Source of the DNA: Gorsachius magnificus
Taxonomy: Eukaryota; Chordata; Aves; Pelecaniformes; Ardeidae
Assembly (NCBI GenBank): GCA_034008185.1
Contig: CM067084.1
Location: 45,769,099 to 45,833,098 of the forward strand
DNA length: 64,000 bases
Direction: 5' to 3'
Below the pieces are notes generated by a model. The model had not been told where the DNA came from. It saw nothing but the letters and a program-made list of their open reading frames with translations, and made no database searches. A program made the position numbers and the translations under genes. How positions within the stretch are numbered: position 1 is the first letter of the stretch; each line of letters begins with the position of its first letter. This document shows, piece by piece, positions 52,561 to 64,000 of the stretch.

Positions 52561-53293
52561 CATAGAATCATAGAATCACCTCGGTTGGAAAAGACCTTTA
52601 AGACCATCGAGTCCAACCGTTAACCTAGCACTGCCATCCCACCACTAAACCATGTCCCTAAGCACCTCATCTATCCTTCTTTTAAAGACCTCAAGGGATG
52701 AGGACTCCACCACCTCCCTGGGTAGCCCATTCCAGAGCCTGACAACCCTCTCGGTGAAGAAGGTTTTCCTAATGTCTAGCCTAAACCTGCCCTGGCGCAG
52801 CTTCAAGCCATTCCCCCTCGTCCTATCATCTGTTACCAGGCAGAAGAGGCCGACCCCCACCTCGTTACAGTCTCCTTTCAGGCAGTTGTAGAGGGCGATC
52901 AGGTCTCCCCTCAGCCTCCTCTTCTCCAGACTAAACAACCCCTGTTCCCTCAGCCGCTCCTCGTATGACTTGTGTTCCAGACCCCTCACCAGCTTGGTTG
53001 CTCTCCTCTGGACCTGTTCCAGCAATGCAACATCTTTCTTGTAGTGAGGGGCCCAAAACTGAACACAGTATTCGAGGTGCGGCCTCACCAGCACCGAGTA
53101 CAGGGGCACGATCACTTCCCTACTCCTGCTGGCCACACTGTTCCTGATACAAGCCAGGATGCCATTGGCCTTCTTGGCCACCTGGGCACACTGCTGGCTC
53201 ATATTCAGCCGGCTGTCAATCAGTACCCCCAGGTCTTTTTCCACCAGGCAGCTTTCCAGCCACTCTTCCCCAAGCCTGTAGCGCTGCATGGGG
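52561..53293 (-). mobile_element. CR1 LINE, 5'-truncated, relatively young copy
   Basis: This is a non-LTR retrotransposon of the CR1 family in minus orientation. Its 3' terminus is at 52561, where two exact tandem copies of CATAGAAT (ATTCTATG on the minus strand) form the characteristic CR1 octamer end. About 83 bp of 3' UTR follow, then the C-terminal part of ORF2. The element stops at about 53293, just upstream of the ORF2 residues MQRYRLG, so it is a typical 5' truncation from incomplete reverse transcription. GC content and CpG density are clearly higher than in flanking DNA. The reading frame is still open to its natural stop, which suggests a fairly recent insertion compared with the other five CR1 pieces here. 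I saw no target-site duplication, which is normal for CR1. Confidence 0.97.
52645..53289 (-). pseudogene. CR1 ORF2 C-terminal fragment (reverse transcriptase polyprotein, truncated)
   Basis: These 214 codons encode the part of CR1 ORF2 that lies downstream of the reverse-transcriptase catalytic core, through to the natural stop codon (TAG, seen as CTA at 52645-52647). Recognisable CR1 stretches include [18 protein letters not shown] near the start, [19 protein letters not shown] around residues 60-80, [43 protein letters not shown] and the terminal [19 protein letters not shown]. Full-length ORF2 carries an N-terminal endonuclease and a central RT; both are missing, so this copy cannot move on its own. 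The ATG at the start is an internal methionine exposed by truncation, not a true start. It is uninterrupted by stops or frameshifts, which is the only long protein homology in the window. I infer no cellular function; expression would need read-through from a nearby promoter. Confidence 0.93.
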
Positions 53294-53974
53294 CAGAGGC
53301 AGCAATCACAGCAGAGAGAGAACCTAGTGAAAATACCACCTTATTTTTATTATTCAAATAGAATGTGACCAGTTACCAGCTTGCCCTCTATTTTATGGAA
53401 ATTTTCTGTGAACATTACAGTAAGTGGGTTCTGAACAGGAATTTTATTTACTGCACAGCAATGACTGCATGGGCTGTTACTGTGAGGATGCCTTTATTTA
53501 GGGGGTTCAAGGGAAACAAAGATACAAATGATGAAATCAAAATGGACAATCAGATGATGAAACATGTATAAGTGTAAATAAGATAAAAATTATAAACCAA
53601 AAGAGAATTTTTATTGGTCACCAGAAACAGGAAACTGTGACTTGGATGGAATTATGAAACAGGTCTTAGTAATGTGGTTTTGACTGACTGAAGTTACTCA
53701 GTGAAAGGAAGTTTGCAACTAGAAAAAGCTGAGGATTTAGACCAGACAGGTAAGAAACATCAAATGTGGAATAAGGCAAGAGGGGAAAATGAGGAAGGGA
53801 GAAAAGAAAAGAAAAATAACAATTTCTTTCATCTTGGGGAAGGCAAACACTCAAAGTGTGTACAGTAAAATTAAGTACTTGCTGCTCTGAGGAAATGAGA
53901 ACATGTTAACAGCGCAGAAGAAAGGAGTGACTGTCTGCTTTGGTCTCTGCCAAGTTCAGAAATGAAAAATAAAG
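53294..53974. other. Unique spacer between two minus-strand CR1 pieces
   Basis: AT-rich sequence with purine-rich stretches near 53760-53820. No gene or repeat is seen. Confidence 0.7.
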
Positions 53975-54060
53975 ATTATAGGATAATTCAGGTAGAAAGG
54001 GACCTTAGGAGGCCTAGTCCAACCTCCAGCTTAAAGCAGGGTAAGTTATGATTTCAGATT
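53975..54060 (-). mobile_element. CR1 3'-end fragment
   Basis: A short minus-strand CR1 tail. The plus strand reads ATTATAGGATAATTCAGG, then 'agaaagggacctta', 'ggcctagtccaacctcc' and 'ttaaagcaggg', which is the reverse complement of the CR1 3' UTR. It lies about 680 bp from the young copy and is more diverged, with a different subfamily-type sequence, so it is a separate insertion. The distal (5') boundary near 54060 is uncertain. Confidence 0.85.
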
Positions 54061-57000
54061 ATTATTTTAATAAATCACATAAAATTATTTACAAAATAGT
54101 TTATAATAATCTGACATCAGAAGATGAGACCTAGTACTACTCCTATCACAGTCTAGAGAATCTATACCATCATATATGTGGTGCTTTTCTTGATGCGCTT
54201 GCATGTAACAACTAGCAGACATTACACTGATCTTTTCATTATTAATTTTTTATAATATACAGGATCTCACAGGAAACTTCTTTAAGTCAGACTGGATTGT
54301 TGTGTATTGAGGTATGCAAGATTCTTCAGCTCCAAAAGAGATTCAGCAAAGCATCAGAGTCTGACTCTATTTAACCTATCAGGTTGATTAGTTGAAAGGA
54401 ACTAGGAAATGGCATGGCATGTCCTGCTCTGTGCCTTCCTTCTTTATCTACTTAATAGTCTACAAATTCTTAAAGTATTATGATTGAATAGCCAAGATAG
54501 CCATGAATTGGCGAGAGAGAGATAGGATAATATGGGGGTGTTTATGGACCCAATGAAGGCCAGTAGCAAAGCACGACAGAGTCAGGTGGATGGCAAAGTT
54601 CAAGGGAACAATGAGATGATATTGGTCCATGTAATAGGAATTGGCCTCAGACAGTTGCAACCTAACTATTGTCAAGTTTTTTTATGTCTATCATAGGATG
54701 TGGAAAAGAAATACTTTGAACAGGATTTTTGAAGGACAAAATGGTATCTTCATAGTACATGACAGACAACAGGGTGGGAAGAGGCTATGTTAAAGTTTTA
54801 CTGATCTTGCAGAAAGATCTCTGCAAGGGACTCACTCTTGCACATAACTAAAACTCTTACTCAGTCTCTTTGTACTGAACCCTTTCACTGAACCCTGCCT
54901 CATCAAACATAGCAAACCTTCAGCTACTCTTTTTGCCACCCTTTATAGCATATCGGTTTTATTAAAAAGATACATCTTCCCAACTCCAGGTAAGTCACAC
55001 ATTGTTTATAACACAACATCTGTTTTAGTCTGGTGAAAATCTCCATTGGGCAATGCCTTGGATGTTATTCAGTTGTTTTTGATTGTGTGTATATGGCTTA
55101 CACGTCTTTGACGATATTTCCAAAGTTCTTTATTCTAAGAACTATACCATATTTTTATAACATCCATTATCACGACGGTTTGATAGAATCCTGCCACATT
55201 TGTTTTTTGAAAAGTATATGCCATGTGTAGAGGCAACCACTGTTGCACAACCTCTCTGTCTATCCTGCTGGAGTGTTATATAAATAATAATACATGAAAT
55301 AAAAACCAGTGCCTCTGTAAGTGGGTGACTGGTGCACCACCTTATTTCTTGAGGAAAATTATTTTGTCAGAAAATCCTCACCAGCTCTTGAAAGTACTCT
55401 TGCTACAGGTTTTCATTGTTTCTTGTAGAAATAGATCTAAAACCCCTCAGTTACAGCTTAAGTCTGTCTATTGTTAGAACTGCAGCAGTCGGTTGCATGT
55501 TCATACAAGCCTGAGTTTCCCAGCCTCGTTGATGATGATTTTAAAGGTCTAGTCACATTAGCAGGTAGATTCACTGAGTGAATGGGAGCCTATTCGTGAG
55601 TAGATTGGTTTGTTAGTGAAAGAAGAAAAGGAGTGACAGCAGCTGATGGCATTTTAAAAACTAAGTCCTCTTTCCACAAATAACCAACCAAAGAGAAAGG
55701 GGCTCTTCCAGTTAAGCCTCCCTACTGAGATCTAAAGCCTCGTTTACAGTAAATAGCTACATTTAAGAAGTAATCAGATAACTTTAAAATGCTGTAACAC
55801 TAAAAATTTCTGTTTATATCCAGTTTAACTTTATTAGAGTAATCCTCCTGTAGAATTACAAAAAAAGTTGTTTTCTGGTCTTAGCTCAGCCTCAGGATAC
55901 CTTGTAAGCCTCTTTACACTTCTATGTATCTCAGCTTCACCATGTTTAAAACAGAATGATAGTTCTTCACTGACTGAGAGACACTTGTAAGGTTTGTCAC
56001 TGTTTGTCAGATGGTTTTGATGACGATCACCATAATATAGTGCAATCAAAAATCATCTGAAAGTTTAAAATTATGCAGCTTTTGGTTGAAGAGAACACTT
56101 GAAAAAATGGAGAATGTCCCTGCTATATGGCACTGGTATCCTATCACTAAAATACATATTTAAGTACCAAAAGGATAGAATGCAAAAGGTATCTAAATGA
56201 TTGACTAACACTTCTAAAAAGAAAATTAGTTTTTCTTTGAACTAATGACTGAAAATCTCTTAAACCAAAGAACAATTCACTTTAAACGTCATGGTATAAA
56301 AATTCAAACAATAAATTCAACTATAAATGAAATTTTCCGTTGAAAGTCCACATGCTTTGCTGCTGATGATGAAGAAAACCTGCTTTTTATGTGAATAGCA
56401 GTCAATAACAACGAACTTTTGCTTAATTTGCTCTTTGGCAGAGCAACTGTAGTTTTATTTCATGTGTTTCACTTCTGGGTTTTGCGCTTTGGGGTTTTTT
56501 TCACTATTTTTGATAGGAGTACAAAAGAGTCTTTCTGACGGTCTGCATATAATGAAGCGATACACCAAATTACCACCACTGACTATATAAAATATATTTT
56601 CCTCATGTGGTATTGCAATTTTGGATGGGAGACGACGCAGGGACCAATGACTAAAAGCATAAAATACGAAGAATTGTAAAAGAATATTTTTTCTTGATGC
56701 TCAGAAGATGACTATAGAATTTATTTTTTTTTTTTTGCCACTGAGGCATATTTGAGATGTGGGAAACATTAACAATGAGGAGGGCTTTAGGTCAGGATCA
56801 CTCTGCATCATAGATGGCATTATCTGCTGATTTAGCTGAGCTGAAAACTGCTGAAAAATAATCCTTTTTGTGCCCTTGTCTGTGGCTTTGGCCTAGAGTA
56901 ATAGAAAATCAGCTTTACCTGAGTCAGACAATCATTACAAAATGAATTTTGTTCTTGACTCACAGAAATAATTGGGAGAAAAATATATTTGATAGGTGTG

Positions 57001-58200
57001 ATGAATATTATTTTAAGTTAAAGCTTACTGAGATGTATAAAATACGAAGTGCTGCTGGTAATTGAGCAACTCTATGCAACTGTAAATTAGCTGCTTGAAT
57101 TGAAAATAAATGATTACTGAAAGCACTTTTTCCCCCTAGAAAACTTGCTGTTCTCCTTTTCCTTAGCATTCACAAGGGGCATTCAGTTAATCATACTGAG
57201 GTCGCTCCCTTAGTGCTGCAGCAGCTGATTACCCAGCAGGAGGTGCAGTTCCAGCAGGGTAAGTCAGAATGGTGTTGGTCGTTCCCTGGGGAGGGACATC
57301 CTGTAAAAACACCAAGGTTGAGAACTGTCATATTCACAGCAGTAGGTGCATTTTCCTCAGAAATTAATGGAGCAAGCTGGGCAAAAATGTTTTTAAACTA
57401 CATCTTCCCTAGAGTAAGATGCAAATTCAAAGCTCTTTTGAAGCATTGGAATGAAAGTTGAAGATAAGACTTTTTAGTTTTTGACATTGATGATATAGGC
57501 AACACTAGCACTACGAATATTAAATTGAAATGGAGGATAAGTGGGGCAGATGTTATTCAAGCAGCTCCCAAATGCAGTCCTAACTACTTCAGAGCTAGCT
57601 TAACTAAGGTGCTTGTAATTATGGTTGTTATTATTGCAGAATACCTGTCATAGGTTTCCTTCCTTCAATTTTTTATTAACAACACTAGATTTTTTCCTGA
57701 AACAAAAAGGATTGAAAGTAATCTTGCCAACTAGATTCCCATCCAACAAAAGAGGGTTTGAAAAAGGAGTAAAGTTTTGAGATGCAGATTTTTTTTTTTC
57801 CAGCGGCAGTCTGTGTTCAGCAGCAAGCAGCAATTCTGGGCTGCTTTCTCTATTGTAGGCAAGGCAGCACAAAGTGATTGTGATCTGTGTACAGAAAGGT
57901 TTTACAGAACCATTGAGCACCTTGTTTGCTCTGTCCTCTTGAACAAAGGCATCAGAAGGGTCTGTTTATAATACACAGTTTCTACAGATTTCTTACCAGT
58001 AGAGCAAGATAAATCCTCAAGGATTGTCTCTAATAGATTATGTAAGGCTTGTACAACCTGGGTGCAAGGTCCCTCTCCCACATGTTTTCAGCTCCTATGG
58101 TCTTGCTCTCTTTTCTTTGCTCTAGCTCAGTGTTGCTTTTTTGTCCTTCTCATTTGATTCCTGTTGTAAGCTCTTACACTGTTTCTATTACCACTGGCCA

Positions 58201-58229
58201 GACCTGAAATCCACTGACCTGAAATCCAC
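58201..58229. repeat. 15-bp tandem duplication
   Basis: 'gacctgaaatccact' at 58201-58215 is followed immediately by 'gacctgaaatccac' at 58216-58229. It is a minor slippage event. Confidence 0.9.
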
Positions 58230-58945
58230 CCAGCCTGACATATTATCTCTGTGTGGTCAATATCAGAGACCTAGATAAAAGTTGAAAACAATGGGAAAAA
58301 AAATGAGAAGAAAAAAGAAGAGGGGGAAAAAAGAGAAAGTTTTCTCCATGAATTTCTTTTTAGTCTGCAGTAATATCCAGCTTCCTGATCCAGAAGTGGG
58401 GTATCTCTGTGTAAGAATATTCCACTAAGCTTACACAGTCAGTCTTCATTCCTTCTTTAACCAACAGGCCCTGCTAACCCGAACTGGCAGTCCACTCCCT
58501 AAAACAAAATTGAAAATGTCACTGAAAATGTGCAGGGACACAAAGCTTGCAAGACTTTATTTGGTTTTCATTTATGCGATTTTTATTGCATCTGTCCAGT
58601 AATTACTATCAAGTAAATACTATTACAAAGTCAAATCTATAGTTAAACTAATGACCTTTAAAATCATTCTAGTATACTCTATAAGTCATTAACTTTCATA
58701 AAATATTACCCCCAATTTCACTTGTCACCGTATCTGTCGAAACATTTCCATCTGTCTTTTTATTTAATGCATACACATATCTGGTAAACCATAAATGAAG
58801 CCCTCAATATTAGATATCTTTTAAAAATAGCTTTTATTTCCTATTTCTGCTTGGTATACCTAACATGTTTTCATAGCCATAAGTAAAGCATAGTCTGATA
58901 TTTCTAGAAAATGGGGACAGCATATGAGATGACAAATGCGAAAGG

Positions 58946-58989
58946 TGACGTCAGTTAGGAGTTCTGTGTCACCAAACAGTGTATAAATA
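58946..58989 (+). promoter_or_regulatory. CRE palindrome plus TATA box, promoter-like arrangement
   Basis: A full cAMP-response-element palindrome, TGACGTCA, lies at 58946-58953, and a TATAAATA box lies at 58982-58989, 28 bp downstream. This order and spacing resemble CREB/ATF-driven TATA promoters. A start would be expected near 59010-59020. No coding frame follows, and isolated TATAAATA words also occur elsewhere in this AT-rich window (20173, 42333), so only the CRE makes this spot stand out. It could be chance, a decayed promoter, or an enhancer or ncRNA promoter. Confidence 0.3.
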
Positions 58990-60147
58990 CTGGTGTCGTA
59001 TCTCTAAAAGTCAAGTGACAAGGCCTTCATTGTTCTTTAATAGGACCCAGTTGTTCATGAACATATGGGAAGCTAGCTTATTAATAAAATTTTTCTTCCC
59101 TAGTCATCTTAATTCTGCCAGATTGTAAATTATGCAGCCAGAGTGAATTAGATTTAACTCGCTATTTCCAGACATTCTGAGAGATTTGTTCTGCAAAGAA
59201 ATTAACCTAGGAGGTTTCTAGCTTTTCTCCAGACATTTTCCTAGGTAAATTCATTGCATACTTCCAGCAATGTGCTTAAGGATAAATATACTTTAAAACC
59301 CAGTGTGAATTAACAGGAGATTGATATGTTGAGACAAAAAGGATCGTAGTAGGCAGATCTCAAGTATCTAATCAGCCCACTCACACAGGGAGACAGGTCC
59401 AAGTCAAAACTCCAGCCTGAAAATTCCCTAGGCTCTGGCCTGCTGTGTTTTGCAGTGCAGACCCGAGTCAAATTTTGCAGTCTGAGATAATTTCTTTTAA
59501 CACCTTCCAATTAATTCTAACTTCAGTTGTAAACTGAATGTTGTATTAAAGTCTGCACACACGTTAAATATGCACATTTACACTGATTCTTATGGTAAAG
59601 GAGTATACTCTCCCTGACAGCAATGCCCTTTAATATATTGCAGTGTTTAAATTTAGATATTTGAGGCTCCCACTAGACAACAAGTTATTAAAACATCTGC
59701 CTTTCCATAAGCCATTCTGTTCTCTGCCATTCCACATGTCCTTTTCTACTTCACCAGGCAAAATTGCCCAATCTAAATTTCAGCTCAAGTGTTTGATGGC
59801 TTTCACGCTGAGCTCAAACTGTTAGTGCTTCCCTGAGAGAATAGAATTGAAACGGGATTTAATCTAAAATAAAAAAATAAAGGTTTTACATATAAATAAG
59901 TAATGCCCTGTATATTTTTATGCACACTTTTCTAGATTTTGCATGCAGTGAAGTTAAATGCTCAAATGCATAGAGAACCCAAAGCTGACAGAAAAGAACA
60001 TCAGTGCGTGTTGCCTATGTGCTCAATTAATGCCTATCCTAAAGTATATTTTAATTCAAATACATAGTAACTGTTACTACAAAATATATTGCAAAAATAG
60101 TATTTCTGTTGCTACCTTTGTCTCACACTGCTGGGTGCTTGCTTGCC

Positions 60148-60170
60148 TTTTTTTTTTTTTTTTTTTTTTT
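60148..60170. repeat. 23-bp poly(T) run
   Basis: An uninterrupted T run followed by AAAA. No element is recognised beside it. Confidence 0.95.
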
Positions 60171-60590
60171 AAAACAGTGGTATTTTCAAATAGTATTCCC
60201 AAGCCATTACAAGCATCCTGTCTGGTATTTTCAGTAACGATAGTTGGTTTTTACATGCTCGCTGTTCATGGGAGTCATACTTGAAGCTAGATTTTTTTCA
60301 TAAAATGTGAACAATTCTGTTTATAATAATAAAACAAAATTGTGAACTACCTGCTAGCAATACCTATTTCAATATTTAATAATGGGGTACTAAAAAAAAT
60401 TCTGGACTTCTGCAGTAAAAAATCATGGGATTGATTCCCACTGCTAACTGAAATGATGTGCTTGATAAGTGAAACAGAGCAGGGTCAAGTTGCTGCCACT
60501 TACCTTGCCATTTTTTCTACATCTAGATAAATGACCATTAATCACAGCTTCTCAGATAACAAAGGTTTTAGTTTTGTTATCACCCCTGTA

Positions 60591-61073
60591 GGCTTACCAC
60601 ATACTGGGCAGCAGCATAACTAGCAGGTTGAGGGAGGTGATTATTCCTCTGTGTTCAGAGTTTGTGTCTAGTTTGGTCCCCCAGCTGCAAGAGAGTAACA
60701 AACTGAGTATGATGTACAAAGGGAAGCTGAGGAAAGTGGGTTTCTTCAGCTTGCAGATGAGAAGGCTAAGAGAGGATCTAATTACTGTTTTCAGATATAT
60801 CGTGGTAGAGAACATGGAGATGCATTGCAGAGATGCATAGTAAAAGGACAAGAAGTAATGGTCAGCAGCAAAGGAAGTTCCAGCCGATGTAAAGAATTTT
60901 TTCTCAGCAGGCGGGAGGGGCTAAGCTGTGGAAGAGGGTGCCTCAGATACTCAAAACTGGACTGGGCAAAGCCCTGAGAAACATGTTATAACTTTGGAGT
61001 AGGGCATTGGGCTAGGTGACTTCCAGAGATCCCTTCCAACCTAAACTATTCTGAGATTCTGTTCTGTGATTCA
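60591..61073 (+). mobile_element. CR1 LINE 3' end, degraded
   Basis: A plus-strand CR1 remnant covering the end of ORF2 and the 3' UTR. It starts with a 'ggcttaccacatactgggcagcag' type segment and ends with 'gatcccttccaacctaaactattctgagattctgttctgtgattc', the CR1 tail with diverged octamers. Inside, translated pieces such as REVIIPLCSE (60631 onward), GFFSLQMRRLREDLITVFRYI and the later 'agaatttttt...gtggaagagggtgcc' match the ORF2 C-terminus and following sequence. Parts are missing: the segment between the 'VPLYS-like' and '[14 protein letters not shown]' blocks is shortened compared with the copy at 52645-53289. It is an old, dead copy. Confidence 0.93.
60628..60840 (+). pseudogene. CR1 ORF2 C-terminal remnant with internal deletion
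   Basis: A 70-codon open stretch in the CR1 relic. The start, REVIIPLCSEFVSSLVPQLQE, and the later SLQMRRLREDLITVFRYI align by eye with [15 protein letters not shown] and [18 protein letters not shown] of the better copy at 52645-53289, but the intervening residues (about 50) are reduced to roughly 20. The frame survives by chance over this small span; upstream ORF2 is absent. It is not a functional gene. Confidence 0.85.
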
Positions 61074-63659
61074 TCCCACAAATAAATCGCTAAGAGAAGT
61101 CTTTGAAACCTAAAATTTTCACTCCAGTATTCACACCATTAAGAATGTCTTCAGTTACCAATTCCCTTTTTTAACTCCATGCTTCTGCTCTGCAATCTAC
61201 AGATGGTAAACCATTTATCTTCATGGTATTTTGGCTGTACAGTTCTAATTGTATGATTTGACACCCAGGTATCATGGATCTCACACAGTAATACAAGGGC
61301 AAACTTGAAACATTCCATAAGACAGTAATTTTTCCAGGTATTAAATACGGGCATAGTTTAGGAAAGCGTATGTTTGCCTATGCCCTATATGATCTGATGA
61401 CTGTGCATATATATGTCTAAACCATTGACTGCTAAACTTTTTACAATTATATGTTTCCCATATCAGCCAGACAGACATGACCTGAAACTTGTGTGTGGAA
61501 TAGCCATCCTTCCATTTAATTGGATGAATTACAGATCTGAACACTGGAATTCCAAACAGTTATAATCTTAGGCAGAATAACAAAAATAAAATTTTCAATT
61601 TAAGCTGTTATGAAAAGGGCCCCTTACGAGACATGAAGGACAATTATAAAACTACTCCTCCTGCATTCTACCATATTGACTACATTTAGCAATGTATGTG
61701 CTGTATTTTCTAATCTGGAAAGTGTCGTAAGCCATTTTTTCTTATCTGCTTTGTGGCTTTTTGCAGCTTGGCCCATGCATCCTACTTGTGCAAAACTCCT
61801 GACTTCAGTGAAAAATCATTGCCTTTGCAAGTCAGTAATTTAACATTCCACTGCGCTGGGAAGATGAGCACTTCAGAGAATGGTTTGATTTTCCTAATGT
61901 GAAATGTCTACATAGGGCAAATGTAGTAAATTACTTACTACCTTTGGCTACCATGCTCAGCTGATGAAGCTGTGCTGAAGTATTATTACCTTTCTTGATG
62001 ACATGAAGTCATTAAAACACTTCTCTGTGGTTTGAGATATAATTTTAACACTCCCAGGAAATAAGAGTTTTAGGAAGTGTGGTGCTGTCAGCTTGTATAT
62101 TATCAGACACACAGCATGTGCCTGCAAACTACATTGGTACTGTTTAACTTTGTGAGGCATGAACAGATCGAAGACCCCATAAAATGTGTTCTGAAAAAAG
62201 AAACAAAACCATAACTGTAGTAAAGAATCAGGTAGCATAGCTGTATCTCTGGTAGAAATAAGAATAATGGATGTTATTCTTGAAGGATTATTATTTACCC
62301 CTTCATTCTTCTCTAGTTTTGAGTTTATGTTCCACTGTCAAGCACAAAATCACAGAAATTATCATTCATTTCCTTAACCTACACCCTCTTTTGAGCCTTC
62401 ATGACAATATTAAATTTATTTTTCAATCAACTTTTATTATTCTGCTGAGTTAACTGTATTAATGAAGAATAAAGTGTAAAAAACTAGACATTGTTTTCAT
62501 GAACCTTTTAAGGACATCTTAAGGCTACTAATGTAATTTTTAGTGCTGTATATTGAAATAATGTAAGCAGGTGAGTAGAAAGCTCATCATAATTGTAGGT
62601 GTGACCCTCAATATAGGCATTTTTTGATTTTGCCTTTTCTGTGTAACCTAGCATATTGCCCATTTCCCCAGTTTTATTAATATCCTGTGGATACAGTGCT
62701 TGTTTGAAGCTGAATGAAAGTCCAGAAACTCCCAATTATTTTCAATTTTGCACTTGTTTGATTAGAGTGTTATTGTCTGTAATTTTTACACTTTTTTTGA
62801 ATCTTCAAAGTGTATGATTCATGCCTTGAAAACGGGTTGTTTTGTGTTTCCCAGCACTGCTTTTTTTTTTATCCCTGCCAGTTGTAACCTGATAACCTGA
62901 TTTCATACTGTGCTTTAGCACAACAATACAGTCATCAAACTAAAGCAACACAGTAAGTGGGCACATTAGCCATCATTTTACTTGATCACTTGGGAGAGAT
63001 TAAATTTATTCATTTTCAGAACAGATAATGAAATATTTAAAACATGTTAGAGTAAACGGTGGCAGCATTTTGAAGTTCTGACATGCTCTTTGTCAGAGCA
63101 GTAGACTATCTACTACACATGTAAGAATCTTGTGCAGATGTTTGGGAAATTTCTGCAGGATTTTTTTTTTTTTCTTAGCCTCATTTGCATTTAGTTTATC
63201 TAAAGTGAAATCCATTCAATTTTATTGAACTGTAATTCTGGTAATTTACAATATTTACATGCTGTGGTTAGATTGAAATCAGTCCTTAATTCAAATTCAA
63301 TCTAAATTTACAGCATAGTAATTAGGGCTTTGTAACTGACACTAGGGGCCTATTGATTTAATGAAAAACTTAACCTTACAGTAAGTGTTTAATTAGTTGC
63401 TGCAGTAGATTCTGCGCTGTCCTAAATTGTGGACTTTAGAGAATTAGGTACTAATTTAAATTACATTACTATATAAAGATCAGAACTATTTTTTAAAAGA
63501 GCATGTAGCCCTACAGATGAATTAATTTCTTAGTCTTTGAAAAGGATATCAGAAAAAGTCAGTAATGAAAACCATTGCCTACCCTGTCTGAATTCAGGTA
63601 AAGCCATGCTAGGTATCCTGGAAATGACTACCTACCATGGTAAAATACTAATTTAAAGA

Positions 63660-63693
<34 letters not shown>

Positions 63694-64000
63694 AGCTAGT
63701 AAGATTTTCTTCATGGAAATTTTCCCCAGGAGATAAAATTTGAAATAATATATATGACTGCATATTGAAGGTGTCCTCTTGAAGCTGAAATAAAGAAAAA
63801 AATCTATAAAACCCAATATGTTTGTATTCATAACTGAACAGCTATGTGAAAGAAGATGAATGTAAACATCTATTTTATACACCAAAAATGATATTTTCAT
63901 TTACAGAATATTCAAATGTAGTAAGCAGATATTGTATTTCTCCAGTTCCATAAAATATCTCAATCTAGACTAGTCCTGTAAGTTTGCAGATTTAGGAAGA
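61074..64000. other. Non-coding AT-rich sequence
   Basis: No gene, RNA, or transposon is recognised. Contents: an octamer-containing AT-rich patch at 63180-63480 and the 29-bp poly(A) run at 63663-63691. Confidence 0.7.
63663..63691. repeat. 29-bp poly(A) run
   Basis: This is the longest homopolymer in the window. No CR1 or other element is recognisable next to it and no AATAAA lies within 30 bp upstream, so I do not assign it to a retrocopy. Its length is probably polymorphic or error-prone. Confidence 0.95.

Larger units (their letters stand above)
54061..60590. other. Non-coding AT-rich sequence with a promoter-like spot
   Basis: No gene is recognised; frames are at most 108 codons and lack domains. 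Contents: the 15-bp duplication at 58201, the CRE/TATA arrangement at 58946-58989, TAAT-rich sequence just downstream (about 59080-59160), and the 23-bp T run. Confidence 0.65.

Noticed and set aside
52972..53361. 129-codon plus-strand open frame
   Set aside because: It lies antisense to the CR1 ORF2 fragment; the openness is a by-product of the coding strand's composition.
63663..63691. Poly(A) run as the end of a processed retrocopy
   Set aside because: No polyadenylation signal within 30 bp upstream and no mRNA-like sequence before it.
1..64000. CRISPR arrays, bacterial operons, endogenous viral elements, LTR pairs, or satellite DNA
   Set aside because: None seen: no regularly spaced direct repeats with unique spacers, no LTR or primer-binding-site signatures, no viral gene homology, and no long tandem arrays.

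Overview
The window looks like a piece of bird nuclear genome. The evidence is the CR1 LINE retrotransposons: six recognisable fragments in both orientations, several ending in the avian CR1 3' signature (tandem ATTCTATG/ATTCTGTG octamers just after a 'ggttggaccaga...gaggtcccttccaacc' type tail). The best-preserved copy (52561-53293) resembles CR1 families common in neoavian birds, but I cannot name the species or chromosome. Overall the DNA is AT-rich (by eye about one third G+C), rich in homopolymer runs, and low in CpG.

I find no cellular protein-coding gene, tRNA, rRNA, or known ncRNA. Open reading frames outside CR1 are short (the longest is 108 codons), start at random ATGs, show no recognisable domain, and often lie in low-complexity DNA. 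The window is best read as a gene desert or the inside of a very long intron.

Layout: 1-13118 is unique AT-rich DNA with small duplications, a homeodomain-site-like patch (about 3560-4100) and one weak exon-like segment (4272-4488). A short CR1 tail lies at 13119-13203. 13204-25606 is unique, with a 21-bp direct repeat near 17000. An old minus-strand CR1 lies at 25607-26190 or a little beyond. 26191-30137 contains a T/G-rich strand-asymmetric island with a G-rich head (28534-28830). A plus-strand CR1 with reverse-transcriptase remnants and an internal deletion lies at 30138-30835. 30836-52560 is the longest interval without a recognised transposon; it holds a polypyrimidine tract, a perfect 27-bp tandem duplication, a GC-richer patch (44985-45205), an 11-bp hairpin (47671-47701), and a minus-strand AATAAA/poly(A) arrangement that might mark an old retrocopy (50223-about 50860). 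The youngest CR1 is at 52561-53293, with a second minus-strand CR1 tail at 53975-54060. 54061-60590 contains the most regulatory-looking spot, a full CRE palindrome 28 bp upstream of a TATAAATA box (58946-58989). A degraded plus-strand CR1 3' end lies at 60591-61073. The last 3 kb is AT-rich with an octamer-containing, conserved-looking patch (63180-63480) and a 29-bp poly(A) run.

No genes work together here; the only coding capacity is dead retrotransposon sequence. Any function would most likely be cis-regulatory, which only cross-species alignment or chromatin data could establish.
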